From assembly GCA_052103955.1 (NCBI GenBank), contig JBQELO010000006.1, positions 124,001-188,000 on the forward strand: DNA of 64,000 nt. Reading direction: 5' to 3'. Source of the stretch: Paenalcaligenes sp052103955. GTDB taxonomy: Bacteria > Pseudomonadota > Gammaproteobacteria > Burkholderiales > Burkholderiaceae_B. Position numbers and translations under genes: made by a program. The notes below the pieces were generated by a model, which was given only the letters and a program-made list of their open reading frames with translations, had not been told where the DNA came from and did no database searches. Position 1 is the first letter of the stretch. Each line of letters opens with the position of its first letter. Below are positions 15,397 to 24,453 of this stretch, one piece after another.

Positions 15397-15424
15397 CGGT
15401 GCATAACCTATCTGCCATTGCGCC
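15351..15424 (-). tRNA. tRNA-Cys (anticodon GCA)
   Basis: A 74-nucleotide cloverleaf on the minus strand with encoded CCA. The acceptor stem is GGCGCAA/TTGCGCC, the anticodon loop is TTGCAAA with anticodon GCA, and the T-arm carries GGTTCGATTCC. It closely follows the pattern of E. coli tRNA-Cys. Its 3' half serves as the phage attachment site. Confidence 0.95.
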
Positions 15425-15725
15425 ATAGCATTTCCTTGCGGAAATTTTTTTGGAGTAATTCGCGATGGTTTCATGCACACATACTAGGTACGATGCAGAC
15501 CTGAGCGCGTTGCTCCAAAAGAAAAGAACTATAGCGTGTATAAGGCAGTTTGGCAAGGTCTGCGACACAATTGTTGGCCTTTTGTGCGCGCCGTGCTGTG
15601 CGAGTGGCTGCTATTGTCAGGTTCGGTCAAAGTTACTAACAGGGTTTTAGACTGGCTGTAATTCTTGCTATGCTACTGTTTGCGCAGTGTGAAGACTGTT
15701 TTTACTTTGGTGTGAGCCTGATACC
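15425..15725. other. intergenic region with a possible promoter
   Basis: About 300 bases without a convincing gene; short frames here have no supporting signals. A sigma70-like pair TTAGAC (15647-15652) and TATGCT (15669-15674) with a 16-base spacer could drive the NlpD-like gene. The tRNA-Cys promoter must also lie at the left edge on the minus strand. Confidence 0.35.
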
Positions 15726-16466
15726 GTGTCCCTGTTATCGCTTTATTCCCGTTTGATGTCTGGTCGTGCTTCTGTTTTACGTTGGGTGCTGTGTGGCACG
15801 ATAGCGTTGACGTTGACGGCGTGCGGAAGCACTAGCGGTACTAAGGATGGCTATTATGTGGTGCAACGTGGCGATACCTTAAGTAAGGTGGCGCGTCAGC
15901 ATAATCAAAGCTTGTCGTCGTTGATGCGCATGAACAATATTTCTAATCCTAACCGTATTACGGTAGGGCAGCGGTTGCGCGTGCAAGGCGGCACGGCTGC
16001 GCCGGCTGCTGCATCGTCTGGTGGTGCAACCGGTAGTGCGGGTAGTAGCGCGGCGTTGCCACCTCGTAATGCATCCAGTGCGTCGGTGGCGGCACCACGT
16101 AATATCAGTTTGATTTGGCCGGCTGCAGGTACGTCTAAGCGTGGTGTGTCTGCGGCACACTCACAAGGCGTCTATATATCGAATAGTGCGGGTACGCCTG
16201 TGAAGGCGGCTGCGGCGGGTAAGGTGATTTACTCTGGTGATGGTCTGCGAGGGTACGGCAATCTGCTGATTATTAATCACGCGAATAACTTCTTAACGGT
16301 ATACGCTCATAACCGTCGCTTGTTGGTGTCTGAAGGGCAAACAGTGTCTCAGGGGCAAACCATTGCCGAGATGGGAAATACCGGTACGTCGCAGGTGCAA
16401 CTGTATTTTGAGTTGCGCTATAACGGTAAGCCTGTGGATGCACAGCGCTACTTACCTAAACGGTAA
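15726..16466 (+). CDS. nlpD: NlpD-like LysM/LytM lipoprotein, amidase activator
   Basis: An outer-membrane lipoprotein that would activate N-acetylmuramyl-L-alanine amidases during cell separation. The lipobox is LTAC (C33 from the GTG at 15726; an ATG at 15756 is an alternative start). A LysM domain follows (YYVVQRGDTLSKVARQHN), then an Ala/Ser-rich linker, then a C-terminal LytM/M23 domain with GYGNLLIINHANN and a RYLPKR end that closely matches E. coli NlpD. The usual zinc ligands are replaced (GVYI for GIDI; QLYFELR for HLHFE), so it is a non-catalytic activator. It is not beside rpoS here. A terminator follows. Confidence 0.85.
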   Translation: MSLLSLYSRLMSGRASVLRWVLCGTIALTLTACGSTSGTKDGYYVVQRGDTLSKVARQHNQSLSSLMRMNNISNPNRITVGQRLRVQGGTAAPAAASSGGATGSAGSSAALPPRNASSASVAAPRNISLIWPAAGTSKRGVSAAHSQGVYISNSAGTPVKAAAAGKVIYSGDGLRGYGNLLIINHANNFLTVYAHNRRLLVSEGQTVSQGQTIAEMGNTGTSQVQLYFELRYNGKPVDAQRYLPKR

Positions 16467-16472
16467 TGATGT

Positions 16473-16501
16473 AAAAAAGCCCGGCTTAGCCGGGCTTTTT
16501 T
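16473..16501 (+). terminator. Rho-independent terminator
   Basis: Stem AGCCCGG/CCGGGCT with a short loop, flanked by an A-run and a T-run, just after the NlpD-like gene. Confidence 0.9.
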
Positions 16502-16562
16502 GTAAGTGTACGAAACGGTTGTCCCTGTGTTCTAGGGTAATTACCTATACGTTTTGGGCTGG

Positions 16563-16626
16563 GTTGCACCTAGAATCCGCATATCTATCATTAAGGTTGC
16601 ACCTTTTAATATTCAAAGGTTGCAAC
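16563..16626. promoter_or_regulatory. putA operator: three GTTGCA sites
   Basis: GTTGCA occurs at 16563-16568, 16596-16601 and 16619-16624, the first two as GGTTGCACC and the last as the palindrome GTTGCAAC. GTTGCA is the known recognition core of the E. coli PutA ribbon-helix-helix domain, and the downstream gene encodes a PutA with that domain, so this is very likely its autorepressor site. Confidence 0.75.
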
Positions 16627-16651
16627 TTCTCTGTCTGTAAGTGAGAGGGTT

Positions 16652-19600
16652 ATGAGTGCAACAACACTAGGGGTGAAAGTAGACGCCGAACTACGTGGGC
16701 GTATACGCGAGGCGGCTGACCGCATTGGTAGAACGCAACATTGGTTCATCAAGCAAGCCATCTTTTCGTTTCTGGAAGAAATAGAGGCAGGTAGGTTGCC
16801 ACCGTCTTTGGCTTATCTTACCCAGACAGAGGGTGAAAAAGGCGTAGACCTAGAGCAAGCAGGTTTAAGTGTAGGCGATAACGAGCCTACCCAGCCATTT
16901 TTAGAGTTTGCGCAGTCTATTGCGCCGCAATCGGTATTGCGTGCGGCGATCACTAGTGCCTACCGTCGTGCTGAAGAAGACTGTTTGCCCGGCTTAATCA
17001 GCCAAGCACGCAGCAAAGACCAAGCCAAGGTACGTGAGTTAGCCCGTAAGCTGGTGACCGCACTGCGCGCTAAAGGCCAAGGTAGTGGTGTAGACAGCTT
17101 GATTCACGAGTTCTCGTTGTCTAGCCAAGAAGGCGTGGCGTTGATGTGTTTGGCTGAAGCGCTGCTGCGTATTCCAGACCGTGCGACACGTGATGCGCTG
17201 ATACGCGATAAAGTCAGTAAAGGCGAATGGCAATCTCACTTAAGCTCTGGATCTATGTTTGTGAACGCCGCTACTTGGGGCTTGATGCTGACTGGTAAGT
17301 TGGTCAGCACCAGCAGCGAAAAAGGCTTGAGTTCTGCTATTGGTCGTTTGATTAGCAAAGGTGGTGAGCCGTTGATCCGCAAAGGTGTGGACATGGCCAT
17401 GCGTTTGATGGGCGAGCACTTTGTGTGTGGCGAAACCATTTCTGACGCGCTTGCTAACGGCAAAAAATGGGAAAACAAAGGCTTTAGCTACTCCTACGAC
17501 ATGTTGGGTGAAGCAGCGATGACGGAAGAGGATGCCGCTCGCTACTATGCTTCTTACGAGCAAGCTATTCACTCCATCGGTAAAGCGTCTAACGGTAAAG
17601 GCATTTACCAAGGCCCTGGCATTTCTATTAAGTTGTCAGCTTTGCACTCTCGTTACTCACGTGCTCAAAGCGACCGTGTGATGCAAGAGTTGTTGCCGCG
17701 CGTGAAAGCGCTGACGCTTTTGGCACGCCAATATGATATTGGTCTGAACATTGACGCGGAAGAAGCTGACCGCCTAGAGATTTCCTTGGATCTGCTAGAA
17801 GCGCTGTGCCAAGACCCCGATTTGGCGGGTTGGAACGGTATTGGCTTTGTGATTCAGGGCTACCAGAAACGTGCTCCTTACGTGATTGACTACGTGATTG
17901 ACTTGGGTAGACGTACTAACCACCGTTTGATGGTGCGTTTAGTAAAAGGTGCGTACTGGGATACCGAAGTAAAACGTGCGCAGGTTGATGGCTTGGAAGG
18001 CTACCCTGTTTACACACGTAAAATTTACACAGACATCGCCTACTTGGCATGTGCGAAAAAACTGTTGAGCGCACCGGATGCGATCTTCCCGCAGTTTGCT
18101 ACGCATAACGCCCTGACGTTGGCAGCCATTTATGAAATGGCAGGTTCTAGCTACTACTTGGGTCAGTACGAATTCCAGTGCTTGCACGGTATGGGTGAGC
18201 CGCTGTACGAAGAGGTGGTAGGCCCTATTAGCCAAGGTAAGTTGGCGCGTCCTTGCCGTATTTACGCACCCGTGGGTACGCATGAAACACTGTTGGCTTA
18301 CTTGGTACGCCGCTTGTTGGAAAACGGTGCGAACTCATCGTTTGTGAACCGTATTGCTGACGAGAATGTCTCTATTGATGAGCTGATCCGTGATCCTATT
18401 GATGAGGCTGAAGCGATTAGCCCCGTAGGTGCACCTCACCCCATGATTCCGTTGCCTGCTGAGCTGTTCAAAGCACAGGGTGAAAACCGTCAAAACTCTC
18501 AAGGTTTGGACTTGTCTAACGAGCATCGTTTGGCGTCTTTGTCTGCAGCCTTGTTGGCAAGCACTACACACAACTGGCATGCGGCTCCCGCTACATTGGC
18601 CGTGGTAGACGAGTCACGTGAACAAGCTGTACTGAACCCTGCTGATCACCGCGATGTGGTCGGTAAAGTGATTTTCAGTTCGTCGGCAGAAGTAGATTCC
18701 GCCTTGGCACGTTCAGTAGGTGCTGCGCCCATTTGGCAGTCCACAACTGAGCAAGAGCGTGCTCGCTGCTTGTTGCGTGCTGCCGATTTGTTGGAAGCTC
18801 AGCAAACCACCATGATTGGTTTGATTGTGCGCGAAGCCGGTAAAACATTTTCGAATGCTGTGGCCGAGATTCGTGAAGCGGTGGACTTCCTGCGTTACTA
18901 CGCGAACCGTATTGAACAGCACTTCTCTAACGACAGCCACCGTCCGCTGGGTCCTGTAGTTTGTATTAGCCCATGGAACTTCCCGTTGGCTATTTTCTTG
19001 GGTCAGGTGTCGGCGGCATTGGCTGCTGGCAACACCGTTTTAGCTAAACCTGCCGAACAAACTGGCTTGATCGCAGCGCAAGGTATTAAGTTGCTGCACG
19101 AAGCGGGCGTACCGCACGACGTAGTGCAGTTGTTGCCAGGCGAAGGTGATGTGGGTGCCATGCTGGTGAGTGATGATCGCGTACAAGGCGTGATGTTCAC
19201 CGGCTCTACCGAGGTGGCTAAACGTATTGCCGCTACCTTGGCGCAACGCGTCAACATGAATGGTCAACCTATTCCGCTGATTGCTGAAACCGGTGGTCAG
19301 AATGCGTTGATCGTGGATTCCTCTGCTTTGCCAGAGCAGGTGATTGCCGATGTATTGAACTCGGCCTTCGACTCGGCTGGTCAGCGTTGTTCGGCATTGC
19401 GTATCTTGTGTGTACAAGAGGATGTGGCCGATACCGTGGTGACCATGTTGCGTGGTGCGATGCGTGAGTTGCGTGTGGGTAACCCAGACGTACTGTATGC
19501 CGACGTAGGCCCTGTGATTGATGCAGAGGCCCAAGGCAACATCCGTAGCCACATCGACACAATGCGTAGCCGTGGCTTTGATGTAGAGCAGTTGCCACTT

Positions 19601-20587
19601 GGCGATGCGTGCCAGCACGGTACCTTTGTACCACCTACGATTATCCGTATTAACAGCATTGCTGATGTAGAGCGTGAAGTGTTTGGTCCAGTGCTGCACG
19701 TGCTGACGTACAAACGCGCTGAACAAGATGCCTTGCTGAAAGCCATTAACGATACCGGTTACGGCCTGACCTTTGGTGTGCATTCTCGTATTGATGAAAC
19801 CATCAATCGTTTGATAGACCAAGTACACGCCGGCAACGTCTACGTGAACCGCAATATTGTGGGCGCGGTAGTGGGTGTGCAGCCATTTGGTGGTGAAGGC
19901 TTGTCGGGTACAGGGCCTAAAGCCGGTGGTCCTATTTACATGAATCGCTTGCTAAGCCAACGCCCAGATCATCTGGTATTGGGTGGTAAAGCACAGAAAG
20001 CGGCTACCAACGAAGCATTGGATAGCTTGCAGCAGTGGGCTGATTCGCATGGCGACAAAGCGTTAAGCCAAAGTTTGAAAAAACTGGCTGATGTGTCGTT
20101 GTTCAACACACGCGTGGAGCTGCCTGGTCCTACAGGCGAAGCCAACACCTACAGCCTGAAAGGCCGTGGGGCAGTGGTGTGCGTGCCCGCAACCAAACAT
20201 GGTTTAGTGCTGCAAGTAGCAACCAGCTTGGCGAGTGGCAACGAGGCGTTAATTGTGCGTGATGGTGTGGCAGCCGAGGTGGTAGAGCCTGTGCTTACAC
20301 AATTGCCAGAAGCCGCACGTAAACGCGTGGTGTTGGTTGACTCCCTTAAAGAAGCGATGTCACGTCGCGTTGGGGGCGTGATATTTGAAGGGGATTGTGA
20401 TGCGCTGAAATCGCTATCGCAGTTCTTGGCAGAACAGGACGGTCCGGTGTTACAAGCACAGGGTCGTACCAGTACCGAGTTGGCTAATGGTCAGCTTTAT
20501 AGGATGGAACTGCTGGTAGCAGAGCGTTCCCTCAGCGTGAATACCGCGGCTGCAGGGGGTAATGCCACACTGATGGCAGTAGTTTGA
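16652..20587 (+). CDS. putA: trifunctional PutA: repressor, proline dehydrogenase, P5C dehydrogenase
   Basis: Oxidises proline to glutamate in two steps and represses its own operon. Of 1311 residues, 1-47 form a ribbon-helix-helix DNA-binding domain (GVKVDAELRGRIREAADR). About 180-600 form the FAD proline dehydrogenase barrel (GIYQGPGISIKLSALH, RLVKGAYWD). About 650-1130 form the NAD-dependent aldehyde dehydrogenase, with glutamate in ETGGQNA and nucleophile C913 in AGQRCSALR. The remainder is the C-terminal lid domain of type B PutAs. Three GTTGCA operators lie upstream and putP follows on the same strand. Without proline it binds DNA; when reduced it moves to the membrane. The length is normal. 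Confidence 0.97.
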   Translation: MSATTLGVKVDAELRGRIREAADRIGRTQHWFIKQAIFSFLEEIEAGRLPPSLAYLTQTEGEKGVDLEQAGLSVGDNEPTQPFLEFAQSIAPQSVLRAAITSAYRRAEEDCLPGLISQARSKDQAKVRELARKLVTALRAKGQGSGVDSLIHEFSLSSQEGVALMCLAEALLRIPDRATRDALIRDKVSKGEWQSHLSSGSMFVNAATWGLMLTGKLVSTSSEKGLSSAIGRLISKGGEPLIRKGVDMAMRLMGEHFVCGETISDALANGKKWENKGFSYSYDMLGEAAMTEEDAARYYASYEQAIHSIGKASNGKGIYQGPGISIKLSALHSRYSRAQSDRVMQELLPRVKALTLLARQYDIGLNIDAEEADRLEISLDLLEALCQDPDLAGWNGIGFVIQGYQKRAPYVIDYVIDLGRRTNHRLMVRLVKGAYWDTEVKRAQVDGLEGYPVYTRKIYTDIAYLACAKKLLSAPDAIFPQFATHNALTLAAIYEMAGSSYYLGQYEFQCLHGMGEPLYEEVVGPISQGKLARPCRIYAPVGTHETLLAYLVRRLLENGANSSFVNRIADENVSIDELIRDPIDEAEAISPVGAPHPMIPLPAELFKAQGENRQNSQGLDLSNEHRLASLSAALLASTTHNWHAAPATLAVVDESREQAVLNPADHRDVVGKVIFSSSAEVDSALARSVGAAPIWQSTTEQERARCLLRAADLLEAQQTTMIGLIVREAGKTFSNAVAEIREAVDFLRYYANRIEQHFSNDSHRPLGPVVCISPWNFPLAIFLGQVSAALAAGNTVLAKPAEQTGLIAAQGIKLLHEAGVPHDVVQLLPGEGDVGAMLVSDDRVQGVMFTGSTEVAKRIAATLAQRVNMNGQPIPLIAETGGQNALIVDSSALPEQVIADVLNSAFDSAGQRCSALRILCVQEDVADTVVTMLRGAMRELRVGNPDVLYADVGPVIDAEAQGNIRSHIDTMRSRGFDVEQLPLGDACQHGTFVPPTIIRINSIADVEREVFGPVLHVLTYKRAEQDALLKAINDTGYGLTFGVHSRIDETINRLIDQVHAGNVYVNRNIVGAVVGVQPFGGEGLSGTGPKAGGPIYMNRLLSQRPDHLVLGGKAQKAATNEALDSLQQWADSHGDKALSQSLKKLADVSLFNTRVELPGPTGEANTYSLKGRGAVVCVPATKHGLVLQVATSLASGNEALIVRDGVAAEVVEPVLTQLPEAARKRVVLVDSLKEAMSRRVGGVIFEGDCDALKSLSQFLAEQDGPVLQAQGRTSTELANGQLYRMELLVAERSLSVNTAAAGGNATLMAVV

Positions 20588-20676
20588 TTTTTACTACAAC
20601 AAGCGATATGCACGGATAGCAATGTGCAAAAACAAGGGGTGTTTCACCCCTTGTTTGCCTCAAAAGGGAGAATGCT

Positions 20677-22170
20677 ATGCAAATAGCCAATATGCAGATT
20701 ACGACGATGTTCGTAATTTATATCGTAGGGATGCTGTTGATCGGATGGCTGGGCTACAGGGCTACAAACGATCTGTCCGACTACATTCTGGGCGGACGCC
20801 GACTGGGGCCTTTCGTGGTGGCACTTGCCGCTGGGGCGTCAGACATGAGCGGCTGGTTGCTGATGGGCTTACCAGGCGCTGTTTATGACAACGGGATCTC
20901 TGCATCCTGGATTGCCATAGGCTTAACTTTAGGTGCCTATTTAAACTGGCGCTTCGTCGCCGCACGTTTACGTGTGTACACCGAAAAATCCGGTAATGCG
21001 CTGACATTGCCCGACTTTTTCTCTAACCGTTTTGAAGACAGCTCCAACGTGCTGCGCATTGTGTCAGCCGTAGTGATTCTGGTGTTCTTCACGCTGTACT
21101 GCGCGTCAGGCGTAGTTGCCGGTGCTAGATTGTTTGAAAGCATGTTCGGCATGTCTTACACCACTGCCATGTTCGTAGGTGCGTTCTGCACCATTGCGTA
21201 TGTGTTTATTGGTGGTTTCTTGGCGGTAAGCTGGACAGACACCATTCAGGCTTCATTGATGTTTACGGCGCTGGTGCTGACACCATTGGTGGTGATTATG
21301 GGCGCAGGTGGCTTTGCGGACGCGAATGCTGCCGTGATTGCCATTAATCCGTTGCATGCTGACTTGTGGCAGGGCGCGTCCTTTGTGGGCGTGATCTCCT
21401 TGTTGGCATGGGGCTTAGGTTACTTTGGTCAGCCACACATTCTGGTGCGTTTCATGGCAGCAGAATCGGTAAAAACCATTCCTAATGCACGTCGCATTGG
21501 TATGACATGGATGATTCTGTGTTTGGCAGGTGCGGTGGCAGTAGGTTACTTCGGTATTGCGTACTTCTCGGCCAACCCTGGTCAAGCTGCTGGCGTGAAT
21601 GAGAACTCCGAGCGTGTGTTTATCGAGTTGTCCATGCTGTTGTTTAACCCATGGATCGCTGGTATTTTGTTAGCGGCTATTTTGGCAGCGGTGATGAGTA
21701 CTTTGTCGGCACAGTTGTTAGTGTGCTCAAGCTCGTTGACACAAGATATTTACAAAACCTTTATCAAACGCGATGCCACTGATGCGCAATTGGTGTGGTT
21801 TGGTCGTGCCATGGTCTTGTTGGTAGCCATTGTGGCCATTATCTTGGCATGGAACCCAAATAGCCGTGTGCTGTCGATGGTGAGCTACGCATGGGCTGGT
21901 TTTGGTGCGGCGTTTGGTCCGGTGATCTTGCTGTCCCTGTTGTGGCGCAGAATGACTCGCAATGGTGCATTGGCCGGTATGGTCGTAGGTGCTGTTGTGG
22001 TGCTGATCTGGAACCATTATGCATGGTTGGGTTTGTACGAAATCGTTCCAGGCTTCATTTTGGGTACCTTGGCCATTATCGTGGTGAGCTTAATGGGTAA
22101 AGAGCCTCCTAAAAACGTTACCGAGGTGTTCGATTCTGTTAAAGGCGACTTGAGCCAAGTTAGCCACTAA
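20677..22170 (+). CDS. putP: sodium/proline symporter
   Basis: A 497-residue inner-membrane sodium:solute symporter of the SSS family, about 13 membrane spans, that brings in proline for PutA. The family pattern is clear: LSDYILGGRRLGPFVVALAAGASDMSGWLL near the N-terminus and GGFLAVSWTDTIQASLM in the middle. It follows putA by 89 bases on the same strand, with AAGGGAG before the ATG, and ends in a strong terminator. Co-control by the upstream PutA sites is likely. Confidence 0.95.
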   Translation: MQIANMQITTMFVIYIVGMLLIGWLGYRATNDLSDYILGGRRLGPFVVALAAGASDMSGWLLMGLPGAVYDNGISASWIAIGLTLGAYLNWRFVAARLRVYTEKSGNALTLPDFFSNRFEDSSNVLRIVSAVVILVFFTLYCASGVVAGARLFESMFGMSYTTAMFVGAFCTIAYVFIGGFLAVSWTDTIQASLMFTALVLTPLVVIMGAGGFADANAAVIAINPLHADLWQGASFVGVISLLAWGLGYFGQPHILVRFMAAESVKTIPNARRIGMTWMILCLAGAVAVGYFGIAYFSANPGQAAGVNENSERVFIELSMLLFNPWIAGILLAAILAAVMSTLSAQLLVCSSSLTQDIYKTFIKRDATDAQLVWFGRAMVLLVAIVAIILAWNPNSRVLSMVSYAWAGFGAAFGPVILLSLLWRRMTRNGALAGMVVGAVVVLIWNHYAWLGLYEIVPGFILGTLAIIVVSLMGKEPPKNVTEVFDSVKGDLSQVSH

Positions 22171-22187
22171 TAGATTGATGTGCTCTT

Positions 22188-22220
22188 AAAGAAAACGGGG
22201 TTAAAGCCCCGTTTTCTTGT
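22188..22220 (+). terminator. Rho-independent terminator after putP
   Basis: A perfect 10-bp stem GAAAACGGGG/CCCCGTTTTC with a six-base loop, followed by TTGTTTT. Confidence 0.9.
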
Positions 22221-22402
22221 TTTAGATCAGGGTTTTTTGCGTAAATAAATCCTATTTTTAATGCGTATGGCGTTATAGTTTGTCATCAAAATAATTATTA
22301 CTATTTCATTAATCTGCATAGGAGGGCAAAACTACTTCATGACGAAATCGTCAACACTTAATGGGCATATTAAGAGTTAATCCGTTTTAAAAGGCGGCAC
22401 AA

Positions 22403-23794
22403 ATGAGTTGCGCAGAAGAAAATAAGTTAAAGGGCGGGCTGAAGTCTCGTCACTTGACCATGCTATCTATAGCAGGAGTCATTGGTGGAGCATTATTTGT
22501 AGGTTCTGGGAAGGTGATTGCGAACGCCGGTCCAGCAGCTATATTGGCGTATATGGGCGGTGGAGCGCTCGTTATATTGGTAATGCGTATGTTGGGCGAG
22601 ATGGCCGTTGCCCAACCTGATACAGGTTCATTTTCTACTTATGCCGACCGAGCAATTGGTCATTGGGCTGGGTTTACGATTGGCTGGCTGTATTGGAGTT
22701 TCTGGTCATTATTAATGGGTTGGGAAGCCTATGTGGCCGGGGCAATTTTGCACGGTTGGTTCCCCGCTATACCTATTTGGGGTTACATGCTGATAGTTAC
22801 CGCCGCTTTAATGGTGGTGAACTTCATGAATGTAAAAAATTACGGCGAGTTTGAGTTTTGGTTTGCCTTAATTAAAGTGGTCGCCATTGTGTTGTTCATT
22901 ATTATTGGCTCACTGGCAATCGTACATTTATGGCCTTCAGGCACTACCAGCGGTTGGTCTAATTTGACCTCGCAAGGTTTCATGCCGAATGGATTTGGTG
23001 CTGTGGTGGTGGCATTGTTAGGGGCGATGTTTGCATTTATTGGTGCAGAGATCGTAACCATTGCTGCTGCAGAGTCCGAGAATCCCAGTAAAGCCATTGT
23101 GCAAACAACGCGCTCGGTAGCATGGCGTATTTCGCTGTTCTACGTAGGTTCTATCTTTATCGTGGTGTGCTTGATCCCTTACAACAGTCCAGGGCTAAGC
23201 TTGTCCACAGAAGGTACTTACGCAGTGACCTTGAACGCATTGGCGATTCCCCATGCCAGTGAAATCGTGAACTTCGTGGTACTGACCTCGGTGTGCAGTT
23301 GCTTTAATTCGGCGTTGTATACCTCGTCACGTATGTTGTATTCCTTGTCGCGTCGTGGTGATGCACCTAAGTCTTTCCAGAAAGTTGGCCGCAGTACAGG
23401 TACCCCGTATGTGGGTGTAGTGGCGTCTAGCTTGTTTGCGTTGGTAGCGGTGTATTTGACGGCGACTGAAACAATGGATATTTACGATGTGTTGATGCAA
23501 GCCACCGGTACGATTGCGCTGTATGTGTACCTGTGTATCGCATTCTCGCAGTTGCGTATGCGTCGTAAGCTGATCAAGGAAAAACGCGAACTAACCTTCA
23601 AAATGTGGTTGTTCCCGTGGTTAACCTATGCGGTGATTGTCACTATTATCAGTGCGCTGATTGTGATGGTGATTGAAGGTACGTACCGTACCGAGGTGCT
23701 TTATACCACTGGGTTAGCGTTAGTGATTGTATTGCTAGGCGTTATTGTGGATCGTAGGCAGGCAAGCTCTGTGCCTGTGGTCGCAGCAGAGTAA
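22403..23794 (+). CDS. gabP: GabP-like amino acid permease
   Basis: A 463-residue inner-membrane permease of the amino acid-polyamine-organocation superfamily with about 12 spans. It matches E. coli GabP closely in several blocks: LKSRHLTMLSIAGVIG at residue 14, DTGSFSTYADRAIGHWAG, VKNYGEFEFWFALIKV, MPNGFGAVV and SALYTSSRMLYSLSRRGDAP. The substrate is therefore probably gamma-aminobutyrate or a related amino acid. It is a single-gene unit between two terminators, with AAGGCGG before the ATG. No GABA catabolic gene lies nearby, so the substrate remains inference from similarity. Confidence 0.85.
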   Translation: MSCAEENKLKGGLKSRHLTMLSIAGVIGGALFVGSGKVIANAGPAAILAYMGGGALVILVMRMLGEMAVAQPDTGSFSTYADRAIGHWAGFTIGWLYWSFWSLLMGWEAYVAGAILHGWFPAIPIWGYMLIVTAALMVVNFMNVKNYGEFEFWFALIKVVAIVLFIIIGSLAIVHLWPSGTTSGWSNLTSQGFMPNGFGAVVVALLGAMFAFIGAEIVTIAAAESENPSKAIVQTTRSVAWRISLFYVGSIFIVVCLIPYNSPGLSLSTEGTYAVTLNALAIPHASEIVNFVVLTSVCSCFNSALYTSSRMLYSLSRRGDAPKSFQKVGRSTGTPYVGVVASSLFALVAVYLTATETMDIYDVLMQATGTIALYVYLCIAFSQLRMRRKLIKEKRELTFKMWLFPWLTYAVIVTIISALIVMVIEGTYRTEVLYTTGLALVIVLLGVIVDRRQASSVPVVAAE

Positions 23795-23818
23795 CGCTGG
23801 TCTGTTTATTCGCAAAGA

Positions 23819-23849
23819 GAACCGCTCGTTTTTACGGGCGGTTTTTTTT
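23819..23849 (+). terminator. Rho-independent terminator
   Basis: Stem AACCGCTCG/CGGGCGGTT (one wobble) around a TTTTTA loop, followed by eight T. It ends the permease transcript. Confidence 0.88.
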
Positions 23850-24143
23850 GGGTTGAGATGTGCCTTACTAGTGGGGGTTATGGGTAATACTGGTTCAGGG
23901 GAGAGGTTGTATTCATCGCACTCGCTGAGGGACTGCGGAACAACTTTTTGTGATTTGAGATACCAAATCAAAAAAGTTTTCCTCCGCCTCCTCTGAGGTA
24001 TAGCAATTGATAGGTTTACTGCCCGTTCTTATGTGGTAGTGATTAGGCATTCGTTATATCACTTTCGCAGCCTTAGGCTACGGCAGATAGTCGTGAGTAA
24101 GCGGGCTTCTAGACTTATTAAGCCTCGTTCTCACATAAGAAAA
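23850..24143. other. gene-free region with a long imperfect inverted repeat
   Basis: No gene is supported in these 294 bases. The notable structure is at 23924-23999: the left arm (GCTGAGGGACTGCGG...ACTTTTTGTGATTTGAGA) pairs imperfectly with the right arm (ACCAAATCAAAAAAGTTTTCC...CTCTGAGG), giving a long hairpin of roughly 35-bp arms with almost no loop. It could be a small mobile repeat (MITE-like), a terminator or a small RNA. Confidence 0.4.
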
Positions 24144-24183
24144 TAAGCCACTTCCCAGAGCATAGAGAAGCGGCTTACGTTTT
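24144..24183 (-). terminator. terminator of the DUF2892 gene
   Basis: A hairpin with arms TAAGCCGCTTC/GAAGTGGCTTA (minus strand), followed by TTTTCTT in the leftward direction, just after the DUF2892 stop. Confidence 0.75.
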
Positions 24184-24209
24184 CGTTAGCAGTTAACCTG
24201 CTACCCCTT

Positions 24210-24404
24210 TTACTTGCGACACGTCCCGCAGGTATTAACCCCCAGCATTGAGTACAACGGGCACACGCGAAATAGGCCGCTTAATAGCGGGATAATCCCC
24301 AGCCACCCCCACCAGCCTACCGTGCCGCTGCTAGCCAGAATCACCAGCACTAGCCCTACGACTACACGCAAAATTCTATCTATACCGCCTACATTGGTTT
24401 TCAT
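24210..24404 (-). CDS. DUF2892 inner-membrane protein (YgaP-tail-like)
   Basis: A 64-residue protein with two membrane segments (RILRVVVGLVLVILASSG and WWGWLGIIPLLSGLF) and three cysteines at the C-terminus (CPLYSMLGVNTCGTC). This is the DUF2892 fold also found as the membrane tail of YgaP rhodanese, and it commonly travels with sulfide/persulfide regulons. The start at 24404 (MKTNVGG) is the usual family start; an upstream ATG at 24419 is possible. It is downstream of, and co-oriented with, a BigR-like ArsR regulator. Confidence 0.85.
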   Translation of the reverse strand: MKTNVGGIDRILRVVVGLVLVILASSGTVGWWGWLGIIPLLSGLFRVCPLYSMLGVNTCGTCRK

Positions 24405-24453
24405 ATGGTTTCTCCGCAAAAGCGAGTGGACTGCATGGATTGGTCCGTGGGTA

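Noticed and set aside
19040..19828. 262-codon antisense frame inside putA
   Set aside because: It lies entirely opposite a conserved aldehyde dehydrogenase domain; it has no family motif. It is a shadow of codon use, as are the other antisense frames in putA.
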